Positions 39,813 to 51,939 of a stretch of 64,000 nt of DNA are shown here, piece by piece; position 1 is the first letter of the stretch; every line of letters starts with the position of its first letter. Below the pieces are notes generated by a model. It ran no database searches, was not told where the DNA came from, and saw only the letters and a list, made by a program, of their open reading frames with translations. Both the position numbers and the translations under genes were made by a program. The stretch comes from Ischnura elegans (taxonomy: Eukaryota > Arthropoda > Insecta > Odonata > Coenagrionidae): positions 54,348,968-54,412,967 of the forward strand of contig NC_060257.1 in the NCBI RefSeq assembly GCF_921293095.1. The letters run 5' to 3'.

Positions 39813-39964
39813 CAGTGACGGATCCAGGATAGGAACAAAGGGGGTAATCTTCCAGTTATCGTGGGGGTCCGAAAAAATTACCATTCTATCTGCTGTAAGT
39901 TGGACACCGAAGAGGGGGCTAAAGCCCACTACCCATCCCCCCCCCCCCCATAGATCCGCCACTG
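39813..39964. mobile_element. Short hAT MITE, 152 bp
   Basis: Starts CAGTGACGGATCCAGG and ends inverted CAGTGGCGGATCTATGG. Flanked by TACGCAAG (39805-39812) and TACGCAGG (39965-39972), seven of eight identical. A C homopolymer precedes the right end. Confidence 0.85.
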
Positions 39965-40023
39965 TACGCAGGAATGTATGTAGCCAGGGAATAATGCTGG
40001 AATGCTATGGGACCACCTACCCT

Positions 40024-40071
40024 TTGCGGAGAAAGAAAAACCACTCAAAAGAGGTTTTTCTTTCTCCGCAA
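40024..40071. repeat. Perfect 19-bp stem hairpin
   Basis: TTGCGGAGAAAGAAAAACC pairs without mismatch with GGTTTTTCTTTCTCCGCAA across a 10-base loop (ACTCAAAAGA). No terminator or gene end is nearby, and no similar copy was noticed elsewhere in the window. Confidence 0.85.
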
Positions 40072-40849
40072 TTTTTTAATCAATTAATCTACTCAGAAAT
40101 TGTACGATTAATCCAAGTTTCTCGTGAGATTTTTTTAAATATTACCGGAAGGGATTGCCAGAGAAAAAAATCATCATACTGTTTTGGAAAATAGGTTTAA
40201 TAATTTGAAAGCGAGGTTGCCACAATTTCGATTTGTTAATTTTTTCTAGGGGCCCACGATCCTTTACGGGGGCCAGGCTACCCCTTCCTAGAGGTCCCAC
40301 CAACTAAGCCCATGTACTACGTTAGTCACTTCCCTGATAAATTCAACCGTCTTTTTCCCACAAAAAATGTAAAATTCTGAGCATTAAAATAAAAACGCTG
40401 GAATTCGTGTTCAGGTGGGCCTTGCCCTACTTATAGATTGCAATGTCTAGGGCAGATAAGTTTATCAAAAAGGTCGAGAGCAAAAAATTACAAAGCTAGA
40501 CAAGTCTCACGACTCAGTCCGCGTGCTTTACGGATTTGGTTGCATAAGCATTTTCTCTCTCGACTCGCCCGGCGGCAGAATACGGCGTAAGAAACCTGAA
40601 GACTAAGCAGACACCCGAACTACACTGATAAGACGGCAATGACAACTAGAAAAAAAAGAAAAAAGAGATGATTCAATAAGGAAACGGAAGACTAAGGCCA
40701 CACCTTTCCATATAAAAAAATTGAAGCATGATATGAGATGTCCAGATTAGACGTGGGAACAAAGATGATTACTGCCTTGAAACTCTTATTCATCAATCCT
40801 AATATTGGTTTAACGCATTCCGGTCTTCTATGCACTAGCCTTTTCATAG

Positions 40850-41010
40850 CGACGTATTTTTTTTATTTTACATCCTTTACAGTCTGTCCTTTGTAACTCA
40901 TTCGGGACCATCCCTTGCCCTTCTTCCCTTCCACCTGTCCTTCTAAGATTGTTTTCATCAGGCCGTCATGTCTCATAATATGGCCAACTAAGTTTTACTT
41001 CCTTCTCCTT
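40850..41010 (-). mobile_element. LINE 3' coding fragment
   Basis: The minus strand reads LGHIMRHDGLMKTILEGQVE followed by GKKGKGWSRM, the block after the reverse transcriptase of L1/RTE-type LINEs (WIGHxLRxxGLLKxxIEGxxEGKRxRGRPR). Only this piece remains. Confidence 0.65.
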
Positions 41011-41599
41011 AAGGTTTTAGAACATGAATCTATATTGCTAATACCGGATGCTAACCAATACTGGTTTAAACGATCTAACACCACACGTAAATTGGAAGCA
41101 AATGGAATAACTGCACGTACAAAATGACCACGTACTGAAGTGCTGTATCGTGGCATTTTAACTCATCCCATACCATAAACATACATTTTGAATGAAGCGT
41201 TATATATATTACTTCGTTTCCTTAATGTCATTGATAAATCTTCAAATACTGACAATATTCTCAATGGAGGGTAAATTTAGTTTTATGAACTCCGCAGGGC
41301 AATTATTCTTTGCTTAGGCCAGCATACTCGTAAGCATTACGCAAGATTCTGATTTTCGAATTCAATTTCCACAAGACAGCCCCATGTATAAGGCATATGC
41401 GGGAGATAATTAAGCCAAAAAGGGCATCTATCGGGCAGCGGATGGTGGGTCAACCTCTAAATATAAAGATTAGCTGCGATATAAACGGGTTTACTTGTCA
41501 AATGAGCAGTCGTGGACAAAAAGCGAAAGCATTCCGAGGTGGAATGAGTCGTCAAGCATGGATATGATTGGCCATCTAAATAATAAAGTAAGCCTTTAG

Positions 41600-42262
41600 A
41601 GAAGAGGTGGTCCAAGGATTATATTAATCAAATATTCAATCGCTATGTCACAAATTACAATATCACACCTTTAACGCCAGTATTATAAATAAAATTCAAA
41701 CATCTAAAGAAACCGGGAACAGTGTTTATGTGGTATGGATAGAATTGCGTGAATTACTATTCGATTCGGAAAATTCGCGTCGCGTTAACGTGAAATGTAG
41801 CTAAGTTTTACCGAAAAAATTAATTCAATTAAAAATAAAATACAAGACTAAAGATTAATAATCCACGGAGATAAACGCTCCGTTAGGTTTAAAGCATACG
41901 ATTTAGATTAATACTACTATTTTTTCTTCCGGAAATAAATCAATTTAATGCGTAATGGCACGAGTAAATTAAAACATGGCGCTCCATTAGGCTTAAAGCC
42001 TATGCAAATTCAGCAACAATGACCTGAGCCCGTAACTAAGATACACCCTTGGAATACTTCACTCGATTCACTTGAAAGCTAATTGGCGAGGAAGAGTCAA
42101 TAGCGATTCCAAGCGAATTACAAAGTAATCCAAAGCTTACGAAAAACTTGTAAGCATCTTTACATCATTGTGTGAAGAGTACTACAACGACCGCATTGAA
42201 CGTAGAGAATTCCATTTCTCCCCGGCGCAAAACATTTCCGCTCTATATCCAACACAGAGGGT
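41600..42262 (+). repeat. 5' block of repeat unit A
   Basis: Motif GCTCC(A/G)TTAGG(T/C)TTAAAGC occurs at about 41877 and 41988. The stretch 41980-42262 aligns with 56445-56718 in unit C, including GGCGAGGAAGAGTCAATAGC, and both end in a donor-like GTAAGTTGGA. Probably a 5' noncoding exon or promoter block of the duplicated gene. Confidence 0.5.
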
Positions 42263-42480
42263 AAGTTGGAGGCCTCTAATGATATCACATAGACAAGTTT
42301 AATTCAGTCAATATATTTACACAATACCATGAATTAATAAGTAGCGCCTAATTCAATTAGTTAAATAGGGTTTGGCTAATATCAAGAAAACTTTATTTTC
42401 AGTGCGTCATCGCTGAGCCTGTTGGTTTTTCGTCCGATACCATTTTCATTGCACCCTGGGCAAAAGTCAAGAAATCAATC

Positions 42481-42885
42481 ATGGGAATTCGGAAGGCTAT
42501 GAAGTGGTTGCAGCCCTCTAATTCAATGGCTATGGCATCCAGTGCCCTCATGATGGTCCTGACGACGTTGATCAGCGACCGAAGAAGAGAGGACACCAGC
42601 GTGCATCCAGAGGAGGTGCAACACCTCACCATTAAGACGGTGGGAGGATACAACCTGGACGAGGCGATGTATAACGTCATACCAGCAGAAAAGGCGAGGA
42701 GGCGGACCTCCAAGATGCAAGAGCTGTATGTACTCATCCAAAATTGGAAGAATTTGGAGAAACCCGTGATATTACAGGAAGAACAAAATTTTATCCTGAA
42801 AAATGATGTTCCAATATCCACCAAACACATTGGAAATGGTGGATTATTTTCATCTGTAAGTTTGGAAAATGTATCCTCCAGGTAA
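42481..42885 (+). CDS. Unrecognised duplicated protein, copy A (134 aa)
   Basis: Function unknown. The ORF starts MGIRKAMKWLQPSN, has a hydrophobic run (MAMASSALMMVLTTLIS) near residues 17-33, a basic patch (DRRRED), a polar middle, and ends SLENVSSR. It aligns throughout with 56884-57291; the only length change is a three-base indel near 42695 that keeps the frame, which argues for past coding constraint. The open frame extends upstream of the ATG to an acceptor-like TTTTCAG at 42402, and the end TCCTCCAG|GTAAAC is donor-like, so this may be an internal exon rather than a whole gene. No signal peptide or known domain. An antisense ORF at 42399-42830 is probably a shadow. Confidence 0.5.
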   Translation: MGIRKAMKWLQPSNSMAMASSALMMVLTTLISDRRREDTSVHPEEVQHLTIKTVGGYNLDEAMYNVIPAEKARRRTSKMQELYVLIQNWKNLEKPVILQEEQNFILKNDVPISTKHIGNGGLFSSVSLENVSSR

Positions 42886-43137
42886 ACGAAACCGCTTATG
42901 TCTAAATTCTAATCTCAACAACTCTATTATGTCTTTTTCTTTTGAATTTTGTAAGTTCGAATTTAAATATTTCTCAAATTTCGTTTTCTTTTGTGATGGA
43001 ATAAATTTTCTTTTGATAGCATGCGAGTCAGCATGCATTCAACATTTTTACTGCTATAATCCGCCTCTAAGTTATTACATTTTATTTAAGAGTCCCATAC
43101 CCATTGCTGACACAAAAGAGACTGCATTGACCTTTCC

Positions 43138-43305
43138 ATGACACGCATAACTAATGAAAATGTAATGAGAGTAACTGTTGGCATCTACACAAATGGAACC
43201 TATGAATATCCCGGCTTCATCTTTCTTACCACTACAATAAAAATTCTCAAATGGAGAAAGGCTCAGGGAAAGGAACTTTTTTATATTTCATTGGCTGATA
43301 GTTAG
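43138..43305 (+). CDS. Short ORF homologous to 57824-58054
   Basis: A 55-codon reading starting MTRITNENVMRVTVGIY, then PGFIFLTTTIKIL. Unit C has the same frame from about 57800 (ITRITSGNVVRVTFG ... PGLIFLQTTLKIL), but the two diverge after GK, and there is a two-base indel just upstream. It could be a later exon of the same unknown gene. Weak evidence. Confidence 0.3.
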   Translation: MTRITNENVMRVTVGIYTNGTYEYPGFIFLTTTIKILKWRKAQGKELFYISLADS

Positions 43306-43329
43306 GTCTACCAACCAATATCCAAAAAA

Positions 43330-44090
43330 AACCTTCTAGTTGATACACCGAGTGAGTTTGAAGAAGATAATGTTGATAATATTCTCATAAAAACTCTATT
43401 TCCTTAATTGTGTGTGTTCATAATTTTTACCCTGACAATTCCACCAGTTACTTGTTGTAAAATGATTCTTTCAATGGGTAAATAATACATTTACTGCAAT
43501 GATGATTGGCAGATTTTGTTAGCACACGCAGGAAAAACCTTTTATTTATAAGAGGTTATAACGTACACATCCACTGCAAACAAGAGAAACAGTTACATCA
43601 ACATAAACATAACCTTGGCAACGCCTTTTCGAATTCCACCCAGGCGCTGCTTATTTTGTTAATAACGTACTCCAACAGATTTACTCACGGAAACTTTTTT
43701 ACACCAGTAATTATCGATGGATCACAGCGTATCGGATGTGCGTCAGAGACGAAGAAGGCATTGCCATCTATAACCTTCCACAATCATTCCAATGCGCATT
43801 AAGCTTTTAGGCTTACAGAGCCATCTCTGGTACAAGACTATTGTCTTGTACCAGATATTGGAGCGAAATGCGTCGTGCTCATGAAAGTTAAATGACTAAA
43901 TACCCGATGATAATTACGAAAACAAAACATGCTCCATTAAAAGACATTGACACCTTAATCCGGTGAGTAAAGAAGAATTATACTTTAAAAAGCAGAGAAT
44001 TTATTTTTTTAATTGTGCATTGACTTTGTTGAGGAGCCATTCCTTTCACAACGAACCTAAAACTTAAGTTATTTCACTACGTCGAACTTC
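43330..44090 (+). repeat. 3' block of repeat unit A
   Basis: Aligns piecewise with unit B: 43345-43410 with 48865-48915, 43430-43520 with 48940-48985 plus 51940-51980, 43735-43870 with 52040-52190, and 43925-44080 with 54055-54190. The last piece carries CATGCTCCATTAAAAGACAT followed by a GGTGAGTA donor. Relative to unit B its exon frame is shifted by two bases, so this copy looks decayed. Confidence 0.5.
43826..43855. repeat. Perfect 13-bp hairpin in unit A
   Basis: TCTGGTACAAGAC pairs with GTCTTGTACCAGA across a four-base loop. Unit B keeps the right arm at 52167-52177 and has another inverted partner downstream. Confidence 0.75.
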
Positions 44091-44208
44091 AACTATACCA
44101 CTCCATGATCAGTTGATTTGATTCGGAAGCTGCCATCTTCGTGCATCTGCCATCATCAACTCCAAAGAATGCTCCAACAATCGCACTACCGCCACAGACA
44201 AAACACTT

Positions 44209-46580
44209 AGAGGCCTATTACGAACGGCTTACCGCATGCGGTGAGATACCGCCTGCGGTATCATACCGCCCCGAAGCGCGTTTACCGCCCCCGAGCGATT
44301 ACGAGTGGCCACCGGTCGGTATCATACCACGGCTTAGGGGTCGGTATGATACCACGGCCAGCTACCCCGGTGGTGAGATACCGACCCCCTAATGGCGGAC
44401 GTCTGTTTACATTTTTCGGGTCGAGTTGGCGTTTTTAAAACAAAATATCCGACGATAGAAACTCGGAAGCTATCACATTTTGTGTTATTTATAATATTAA
44501 TGTCTGAGTAAGCGTATAAAATACAAAACTGGAGCCGACTGGAGCAGTTGAACAAAAAAAGTATAATACCCATATAACAACAACGTTGTAGCCGTCTGAG
44601 ATGAGAGAGAGAGAGCCACGGCCGTAGGAGATGGATACGTTGATTGTAAGTTGACCCTCATTCATTTATTTAATTAGAACAATTTGGATGTTTTTTATTG
44701 TCCGCAATGTTTTTATATGCAATAAAATCTTCCATTTCTTCATAGGTGCCGGAAAATTCGTCGTTAAGGACTGCCTGTGCTTGTATTGTATGGTGAATAC
44801 AGCTGTTGCTCGCCGCTTGGAGATTTCTACGAACATCTTTTGTGGCAAAATATTATTTTTTCAACGTGACAACTTCTTGTATTGCAAGGTGAATACTACT
44901 TTTGCTCGCTGCTTGGAGATTTCTACGAACATCTTCTGTGCCAAAGTAGTGTTATTTTCAACGTTATAACTGCTTGAATAGTGAGGTGAATGTAACTTTT
45001 GCTCACTGCTTGGAGATTTCTACGAACATGTTTTGTTTCAAAATAGTGTTATTTTCAATGTGACAACTACCGTTAATCACAGTACCAGTGGTTGTAATGC
45101 ACAAAGTTTGACGAGGTTGACAAACATCTGCCAGGAGCTGTAGTTATCACTGTTCCATTGTGGTTGGTTTTTAAACAGTGGTTTACGCTATCGAGAAGTG
45201 TCTGATAGTAATGTAAAGATTGTCAGTGGCGTTTATACCTTCGTCATTCACCGCAGAGATAACATTTCACGATCAAGCTATCAAGTTCAAAGTCATGTGT
45301 GAAATTTGTTTATACACTAGTATATCAATTTCGTACCAAGGAATTGTAGTGAGAAAAGTAACCTGTGCCACTTGCGTGGGATAATGTGAGGCTTAAAATC
45401 AGTGATTATATAGTTGTTTTCATCATAGCGAGCTCTTGATTGTAATGTTTACGTGATGAATATAAGAATGGTAGTGACTTCCAGTTTTTTATGATCGTAT
45501 TTGCCTGTTTACCATTATTTATAATGGTGTGAGCTTGTATCGATTGTGGATTTTACCTGAAATATTGAAATAAGTTGTAGCCTGTGTGTGTGATTGCCGA
45601 GGAACCGATTCGCGATCTCACATGTTTATTGTGGGCAGACTGTTTTGCTGTGGTTGTGTACCCGTGATTAAACCAAAGAAATGGTGAAACTCTGTCATAT
45701 TATTTTGAAATAAAATTTTATTTTAACCAGAAGTGAATATCTTGTGTTTTTTAATTCTCCATTGCTTTTCATAGATAGCAGCCAAAAAGTTATTTTTCAT
45801 TATTTTTAAAAGTGCCTTTCTTGTTCTCTGAATTTGCATTAGGTTTCCAAACCCCGTTACTAACACGAAAGGAATGCAGAGCAACAGATATTTTGTCATT
45901 TCACAGATGTTGAGTGTCGTATTGTCTGTGATTAAGGGTCTCCAGCTAAGTATTCGTGGTGGATTTTCATATATTTTTTAAGAATGCACATTTCGGTCAA
46001 AGCTCTTATGGAATTGGTGGTTCACCTTGCCCGTTGGCCCTAAAAGTACTTCTATCGTAATTTTTCGATGGTCTGCCACGCAATTTGTCACTACCTGCGT
46101 CTGCTCATACGTGATTTTTTGATGATATCTTCCGCAAGTCACTGCTAATTATTGTTTTATTCGACTTTTTATCCTATAAGTAAGAATTGAGGAGCAAAAT
46201 TCGTTCATTTGTCAAACTTTTAAGGTGAATTAACGAAGGACACATCCTTATTAATCCATAAATACCACTAATTGTCTTTATCGACTGCCAACAACTCTTG
46301 CCGAAATATTCGTCTGCTAGGAACAGTTGCCGCGGAATTGGAACACCGCACGCCCTTGCCATTGGCTACACCATTTTCGGGCTGAAGGAACTCAGAATTT
46401 TTCATACAAACGTCACTTCCGCCGCATCGCTCCTTACCGACCCCCTGAGATGTACTCTCCGCCCGGCGGTGACTTTCCGACCGTCCCACTCGTAATCGCA
46501 AGGGGCGGTATGATACCGTATACCGAACGAAAACTCCGCCCGGCGGTAGCGTACCGCCCGCTCGTTCGTAATAGGCCCCT
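44209..46580. mobile_element. DNA transposon with long GC-rich inverted ends, 2.37 kb
   Basis: Ends AGAGGCCTATTACGAACG and inverted AGGGGCCTATTACGAACG, each followed for about 130-180 bases by matching inverted CCGCCCGG/GGTATGATACCG-rich sequence. Target duplication is not clear. The interior has no transposase; it includes a (GA)n stretch and a 97-bp tandem repeat. Superfamily not assigned. Confidence 0.7.
44767..45070 (+). repeat. Tandem repeat, about 97 bp x 3
   Basis: GCTTGGAGATTTCTACGAAC recurs at 44815, 44911 and 45008 (spacing 96 and 97), each within a longer repeated block. The spacing does not keep a reading frame. Internal to the 44209-46580 element. Confidence 0.75.
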
Positions 46581-48417
46581 TAGTCATTCCTTGCACGGTC
46601 TAAGAATATGAGAAGGTCTGGACACTCTCCGTTCAGGCATGGTCATTTAATGAAGCCGTTTCCCATTGAGGCCGGTAGGGGCGCCACCTATCCTGAAGGG
46701 CAAGTTTCCTACGCATCTGTATAAGATACATCAGTAATTATGAACTAATTTATGGCAAAAATGAATATAAACACATCGACAGTGGTTACTAGTTAACAAG
46801 TTCATATGCACTTAACATCATATAGCGAAAAATACCTAGAAATCGTTCTCATACGTGAGTATTAATCAAATGGAAGGCGTTGGATTTCAGCTTCGTCTGC
46901 TTCCATACCTTTGTAAAATCAGTTACAGCCATAACGAAAGATTGTCAGCAGTTAAAACCTTATGTAGTGAGGAAAGGTATTTTTAAGGAAATAATTATTT
47001 ATAGCTATCTTGTGGTAAACGTTAATATAAGTTGTCATAGAAGCTACGTACGCACCATTGCCTCTGAGCCCATCGGCATGTTTCCACGGCCTTATAAGAA
47101 TATAGATGTTATTCCTTGCTTTCAAACACTATTAACAAATATAATATCAGAAACGCAAACGGCTTCTTACCAAGGCCGAAGTGAAATACTTCTTATGAAG
47201 TGACGTATGTTAATGTTTTTAATCTCCTGAGTCTCGATCAAGTGATAATAATAATGGCAGGGCACAGCAAACCTAAAAAAAATGATTCTATCCTAGGGAC
47301 ATTTTGCGGGTATAGAATAGGCATATTTAATCGTTGAACAGGGTGAATAATTTCCGGAAGTACCATTATTACCGTTAAAGGCTATTTTATAACGATGCTT
47401 GTCTACTCACCAAAGGAATAATTTGAGATTTAAGGAAGTAAAATACCATATGAAAGATAAGAATGAAAGAGATTTTGCAAATAATTTCCGAATAAACTTC
47501 CACGAAAACAGTGCAATGGATATAATCCGAGGGATTTGCTGATGTCTGATCACTTTCAGGTGCTGGCAAATCTGAAATATTATCCCTCGCCCAAAAATAA
47601 GACGAGTAGTACGACAGAAACCACAGGCTAATACTGCTAATACGCGGTGAATGTACTTTTCATGAGAGTTGCACGCACCATCGATAACAGTTGCATTAAA
47701 AGAAATCATCGAAAGAGGTATTAAGAATGAAAACGATTCACATTTTTCCAACTTATATAATGTACACACACATCAAATCTACATTTCCAGAATGATTACG
47801 CAATGCTATTGAAACTGAGATTATTTATACAATCAATGCAAGGTAATGTCATGAAAAATAAATTTTAAGTACTCACAATTTAACATTTCTATTAATTCTT
47901 TCTGTTACTAATTTCTATTTCTAATTACTAATCATTCTAAGAGATTCAATTTAGTAGGAGAGAATGATGAATAGTTGATGAAAGCCGTCGCACATCTTGC
48001 ATTTTCTCAGTGTTACTTCATTCCTCCACTATGAATGACATTGACCACTGGAACAGCAGAACCTGTAATTTAAAATGTATAAATTTTGGAGCTTTAGCAC
48101 ACCAAAAAAAGGAATCGTACAGCTATTTCATCGCTTCTCAGGGTCCTTGGGGACTCTAAAAAGCGAAATCCCCGAAGTCTTGTGGCCATAACCAGTGGTG
48201 CAACGCGGTACCACACACGTCCACGGCATTTTCCTTTTTTCAGTAAATCCGCGATATATATCCACGAAATATTAATGTAGAACAATAAGGAAATAATGCA
48301 GAAGACTAACATTCGAAAATAAATGAAAACTAATTCTTAATTAATAACAAAAATGACTATTTCCACTCACCTGTAGTATGCGCTCAACAATACGGAAATT
48401 AACTTACCCGCTAATTC
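46581..48417. other. Intergenic, no gene seen
   Basis: AT-rich. The 120-codon minus ORF at 47407-47769 shows no domain or partner copy and is treated as chance. Confidence 0.4.
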
Positions 48418-48990
48418 TTGCCCTCCAGAATACGTGGCGCCGCCCCGGCAAACGTGCGGCAGGTCGAGGAAACGACTTCAATAAAAGACCATGGGTTCCC
48501 AATGGAGTGGGATAGGAAGTGTCATGGGGCTGATTCCTTGTTTAAATTTTGGGAAACTACGTTTGAAAATGAGAATTATTCAACAATTTCTCATAACGAT
48601 GGCAGTGTAATCATGCGAAAAATATTTATTTGAAAGGTTAGAGGCTATTAGAAGGACACAAGGTTATCATTAAAATAAATATATGCCAATTAGAACAAAT
48701 AAACTAATAGTGTTCACCCAACCACTCATGATAAAATTCAACACAGCGGATCCTCGCAAATATGGGTCACGGTAAGCTTGCAAAACTAAGAGATATTGAA
48801 ATGCTGTATCGTGATAATCTATTCATCGAATGCAATCGTAAAAAAGACGAAATGAAACCGATCGAGTTTGAAGAAGTGAATGTTAATGTTATTCAGATAA
48901 AAACTCTATTCTCTAAATTCAATTTGTTAGAGATTATTTATTCATTCTACCAGTTAATCAGGCAAAAAGATACTCTAAGTGGTTTGAAGT
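48418..48990 (+). other. Left part of repeat unit B with open frames
   Basis: Two unrecognised plus-strand ORFs: 48418-48633 (71 aa, contains WDRKCHGADSLFKFWE) and 48762-48995 (77 aa, contains IEFEEVNVNVIQIKTLF). Part of the second matches unit A near 43345-43410. The frame of the second runs into the LTR at 48991, so its natural end is lost or lies at 51940 onward. Function unknown. Confidence 0.3.
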
Positions 48991-51939
48991 TGTAACGCTT
49001 CAATTAATTTCTCTTTTTTTTCACGTCACTTACAAATATTTTATTAAACTTTAAATGATACAAACTCGGGAGCAAGGGAACACCCGTCCGCCATAACTAT
49101 CACAATCCCACTTCCCTCTTTTCATCTCCTCCCGCGCCGTCAACAATCACAACAATTACCTCACTCCACCTCTGCTGCTTATTATCCTCCTGATGTCCTC
49201 CCGCGCCGTCAACAATCACAACAATTACCTCACTCCACCTCTGCTGCTTATTATTGCTTGAATTACGTCACACCAAAACCAAAACAAACCACTCAAAATT
49301 TGGTGTTACATTTCACTCCACTTCACACACTGGCATTTTATTATTCTATTTGTCACACTTCTTTTACTTATCACTCCCCTTCTTTGTTCACTTTACTCAT
49401 TCATTCATCATTGTCATCATTCATTCCAAGCATATAAATATTAACTATGTACTTAATAAATAATCAACAAACACTTTTGTAATCATCCATATCAAATTAT
49501 TACACATGTATTTACCCTCATTTTTTTGTCATATCACCCTTCCACCGTCTCTCTAGGGTGTAATTACTTTCGCCACTTATCTAATTGCCCTATTTTAAAT
49601 TTTACTCTCTTCCTTTTCTCTTTCCTCCTTCTTCTCTCCACCCGATTTTCGTCCTTTCTTACGTTATTTTCACGTATCCTAAATATTCTCGCGATCTTCT
49701 CAGAGTCACTTTCTCCTGCTGATCTAAGCTCGGTTATGTGTAGTGATGGGTTGATCATGAACGATTCGATCAAAAAGATTGAATCACTAGGTGAATCAAA
49801 TGACTCATGATTCATTTCGTTAAACAAGTCGATCATCAATCATCAATCACTCCGACTTCCGGTTTCATATCAATCATCTCGGTTTCCGGTTTGATTCAAA
49901 ATTTGGAACGACCGATGCTTAATCTCTTTTCGTCAGGGCAGAAATAGTTGTGATAAAATTAAATACTATGTTATGAAGAACTGAATACTTGTGTAATCTT
50001 TCTCTTAAATTTTTTCCAGCAGTTATCAGTATTAATAACACCAATACACGTAAAAGGAAAATATTAAGATGACTCCTGTAGGAGAACGTTAAGAAGTAGA
50101 AGTTAAAGCTGGTTATATTTTATTGTGCCGTTCATAAAATTATCCTGCAGATCAGATTCATGCATAGTGTGTGGTGTATTTTGTGTTATATTTTGATCAA
50201 CTATAGTTAGAAATTATTTCATTAGTGTTAAGAAACTGTGGCAGTTTCGCCTTCCCAAATATTTTCATGACACTGCTTCCTTCATTTTTGCAATCTAATT
50301 TACTCATCTAGGAATTCATAATTAAAATAGGTTATGAAATGATAATATGGATAGCAATCAGCATTACCAATGCTCTTCGCAGATGAGGCAGTATTTATTC
50401 GATTATTCAAAGTGATTTATTACATCCATTGATTGAGTCTTTTCGATCTTGATTCCTTTTGAGTCTTTTCGATCATGATTCCTTTTGAGTCTTTTCGATC
50501 ATGACTCCTTTGAGTCTTTTCGATCATATAGTGATTGAATCTTGATTTGAGTCTTTTCGATCATAGTGATTGAATCAATTGATTGAATCACTTATGTGAC
50601 TCGATTCAAAATGATTGAATCACTAAAATGATCGACTTTGCCCATCACTAGTTATGTGATTGTTTCCTTCCGCCATCATGGAATTGACAAGGTGCTGTCG
50701 CTCCGGTTGGCGCGCCTCCGCTACATTGTTTAGTGCAGGCCGCTGATCAGCTGATCTCTCGCCCGGCCGGTGAACGTATCCATCGCCGCGAAAGTTTTTG
50801 TCTCGTCGTCCCTCTCTCTGCTGGCTCGACGCTTGCCATTCCCGTTGCTGTGATTTCTTCGAGTCCCATCCGTGCTGCTGGTTGTGCTGGGATGCGCTTC
50901 CCGATGTCCTCCACGTACGCTCCTTACGGGGTCCTGATGTATGCCTCCCATCGAACGTCGGGACCTTCAACTGTACCGCGGATGCCATTGTGACGCTGGG
51001 TCTCGTGTCTTTCTCACGCACGATGCGTTGGACTGCTTCCTCATCTAGCCCAGCTGCCTTTGTGGTGGATTGTTGTCCTAGCTCGTCCGCCATCTTACCG
51101 GGCACTTCCTCCACTTGTTTTTCCTTTCTCCCCTTACCTTCTCGCCGAAACGCCGTTAGCCGTTCGTTGATGCTTTTCATTGTCTCCTCCAACTTTTTGT
51201 CTCTTTCTTCTTGTTTGCTATCTCGCCTCTCCAGTTCTGCTTCCCATTTTCTATCTCGACTATCCCTTTCTTCTTCCCATTTTCTATCTCGACTCTCCCG
51301 TTCTTCTTCCCATTTTCTATCCCGACTCTCCCGTTCTTCTTCCCATTTTCTATTTCGACTCTTCTATTCTTCTAGCATCTGTCTTAGTAGCACCCGTAGG
51401 TCACTGTATCCTTGGTCCTGCGTCTCCATCTCAAACTCATGTGTCTCTATATCTACCCCTTCTTTTATCAAAAGCTGTTTTAAACGCTCCTGCAGCTCAA
51501 ATTTTTCCCCTTGGGTCGTCGATCCCCGATCCCTCAACAAACTTTGTAAATCCACCTTTTTCAGTTCGTAAAATTTTTTCACTCCCGCCATCTTGAATAC
51601 CCGCTCTCTACGACGCGACTCGTTCCTCAGGCGTTCCGTGGTCTCGATCCTCTCGTGAAGTCGTACCCTACACGTTGCGGCGCCAAAATGTAACGCTTCA
51701 ATTAATTTCTCTTTTTTTTCACGTCACTTACAAATATTTTATTAAACTTTAAATGATACAAACTCGGGAGCAAGGGAACACCCGTCCGCCATAACTATCA
51801 CAATCCCACTTCCCTCTTTTCATCTCCTCCCGCGCCGTCAACAATCACAACAATTACCTCACTCCACCTCTGCTGCTTATTATTGCTTGAATTACGTCAC
51901 ACCAAAACCAAAACAAACCACTCAAAATTTGGTGTTACA
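48991..51939 (-). mobile_element. Fossil LTR retrotransposon (Gypsy/Ty3-like), broken
   Basis: Long terminal repeats at 48991-49310 and 51689-51939, both starting TGTAACGC and ending GGTGTTACA, flanked by a four-base target duplication AAGT. Next to the right LTR the minus strand shows a primer-binding-site-like TGGCGCCGCAACG. gag-like coding lies on the minus strand between about 50660 and 51600; no pol region is present. The left LTR carries an extra internal repeat of about 69 bases. The LTRs are otherwise very similar, so insertion was fairly recent. A hAT element sits inside it. It is broken and heavily deleted. Confidence 0.8.
49741..50650. mobile_element. hAT MITE inside the LTR element, 910 bp
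   Basis: Ends TAGTGATGGGTTGATCATG and inverted TAGTGATGGGCAAAGTCG, with perfect 8-base target duplications GTTATGTG at 49733-49740 and 50651-50658. Contains a minisatellite of GAGTCTTTTCGATCATGATT units at about 50430-50560. It shares its terminal ten bases with the 5944-8787 element. Noncoding. Confidence 0.92.

Noticed and set aside
42399-42830. 143-codon minus-strand ORF
   Set aside because: Antisense to the unit A ORF. The unit C counterpart is shorter, and the plus strand has the frame-keeping indel and splice-like borders.
44688-44969. 93-codon plus-strand ORF with internal repeats
   Set aside because: Created by the 97-bp tandem repeat, whose spacing (96, 97) does not keep the frame through the third unit.
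47407-47769. 120-codon minus-strand ORF
   Set aside because: No family resemblance, no second copy, and no splice or promoter context.
50430-50560. CRISPR-like array of short direct repeats
   Set aside because: Degenerate minisatellite inside a hAT MITE, with no unique spacers of even length.
50798-51571. 257-codon plus-strand ORF, the longest in the window, Ser-rich
   Set aside because: Reverse strand of the gag-like region of the fossil LTR element; low-complexity shadow.
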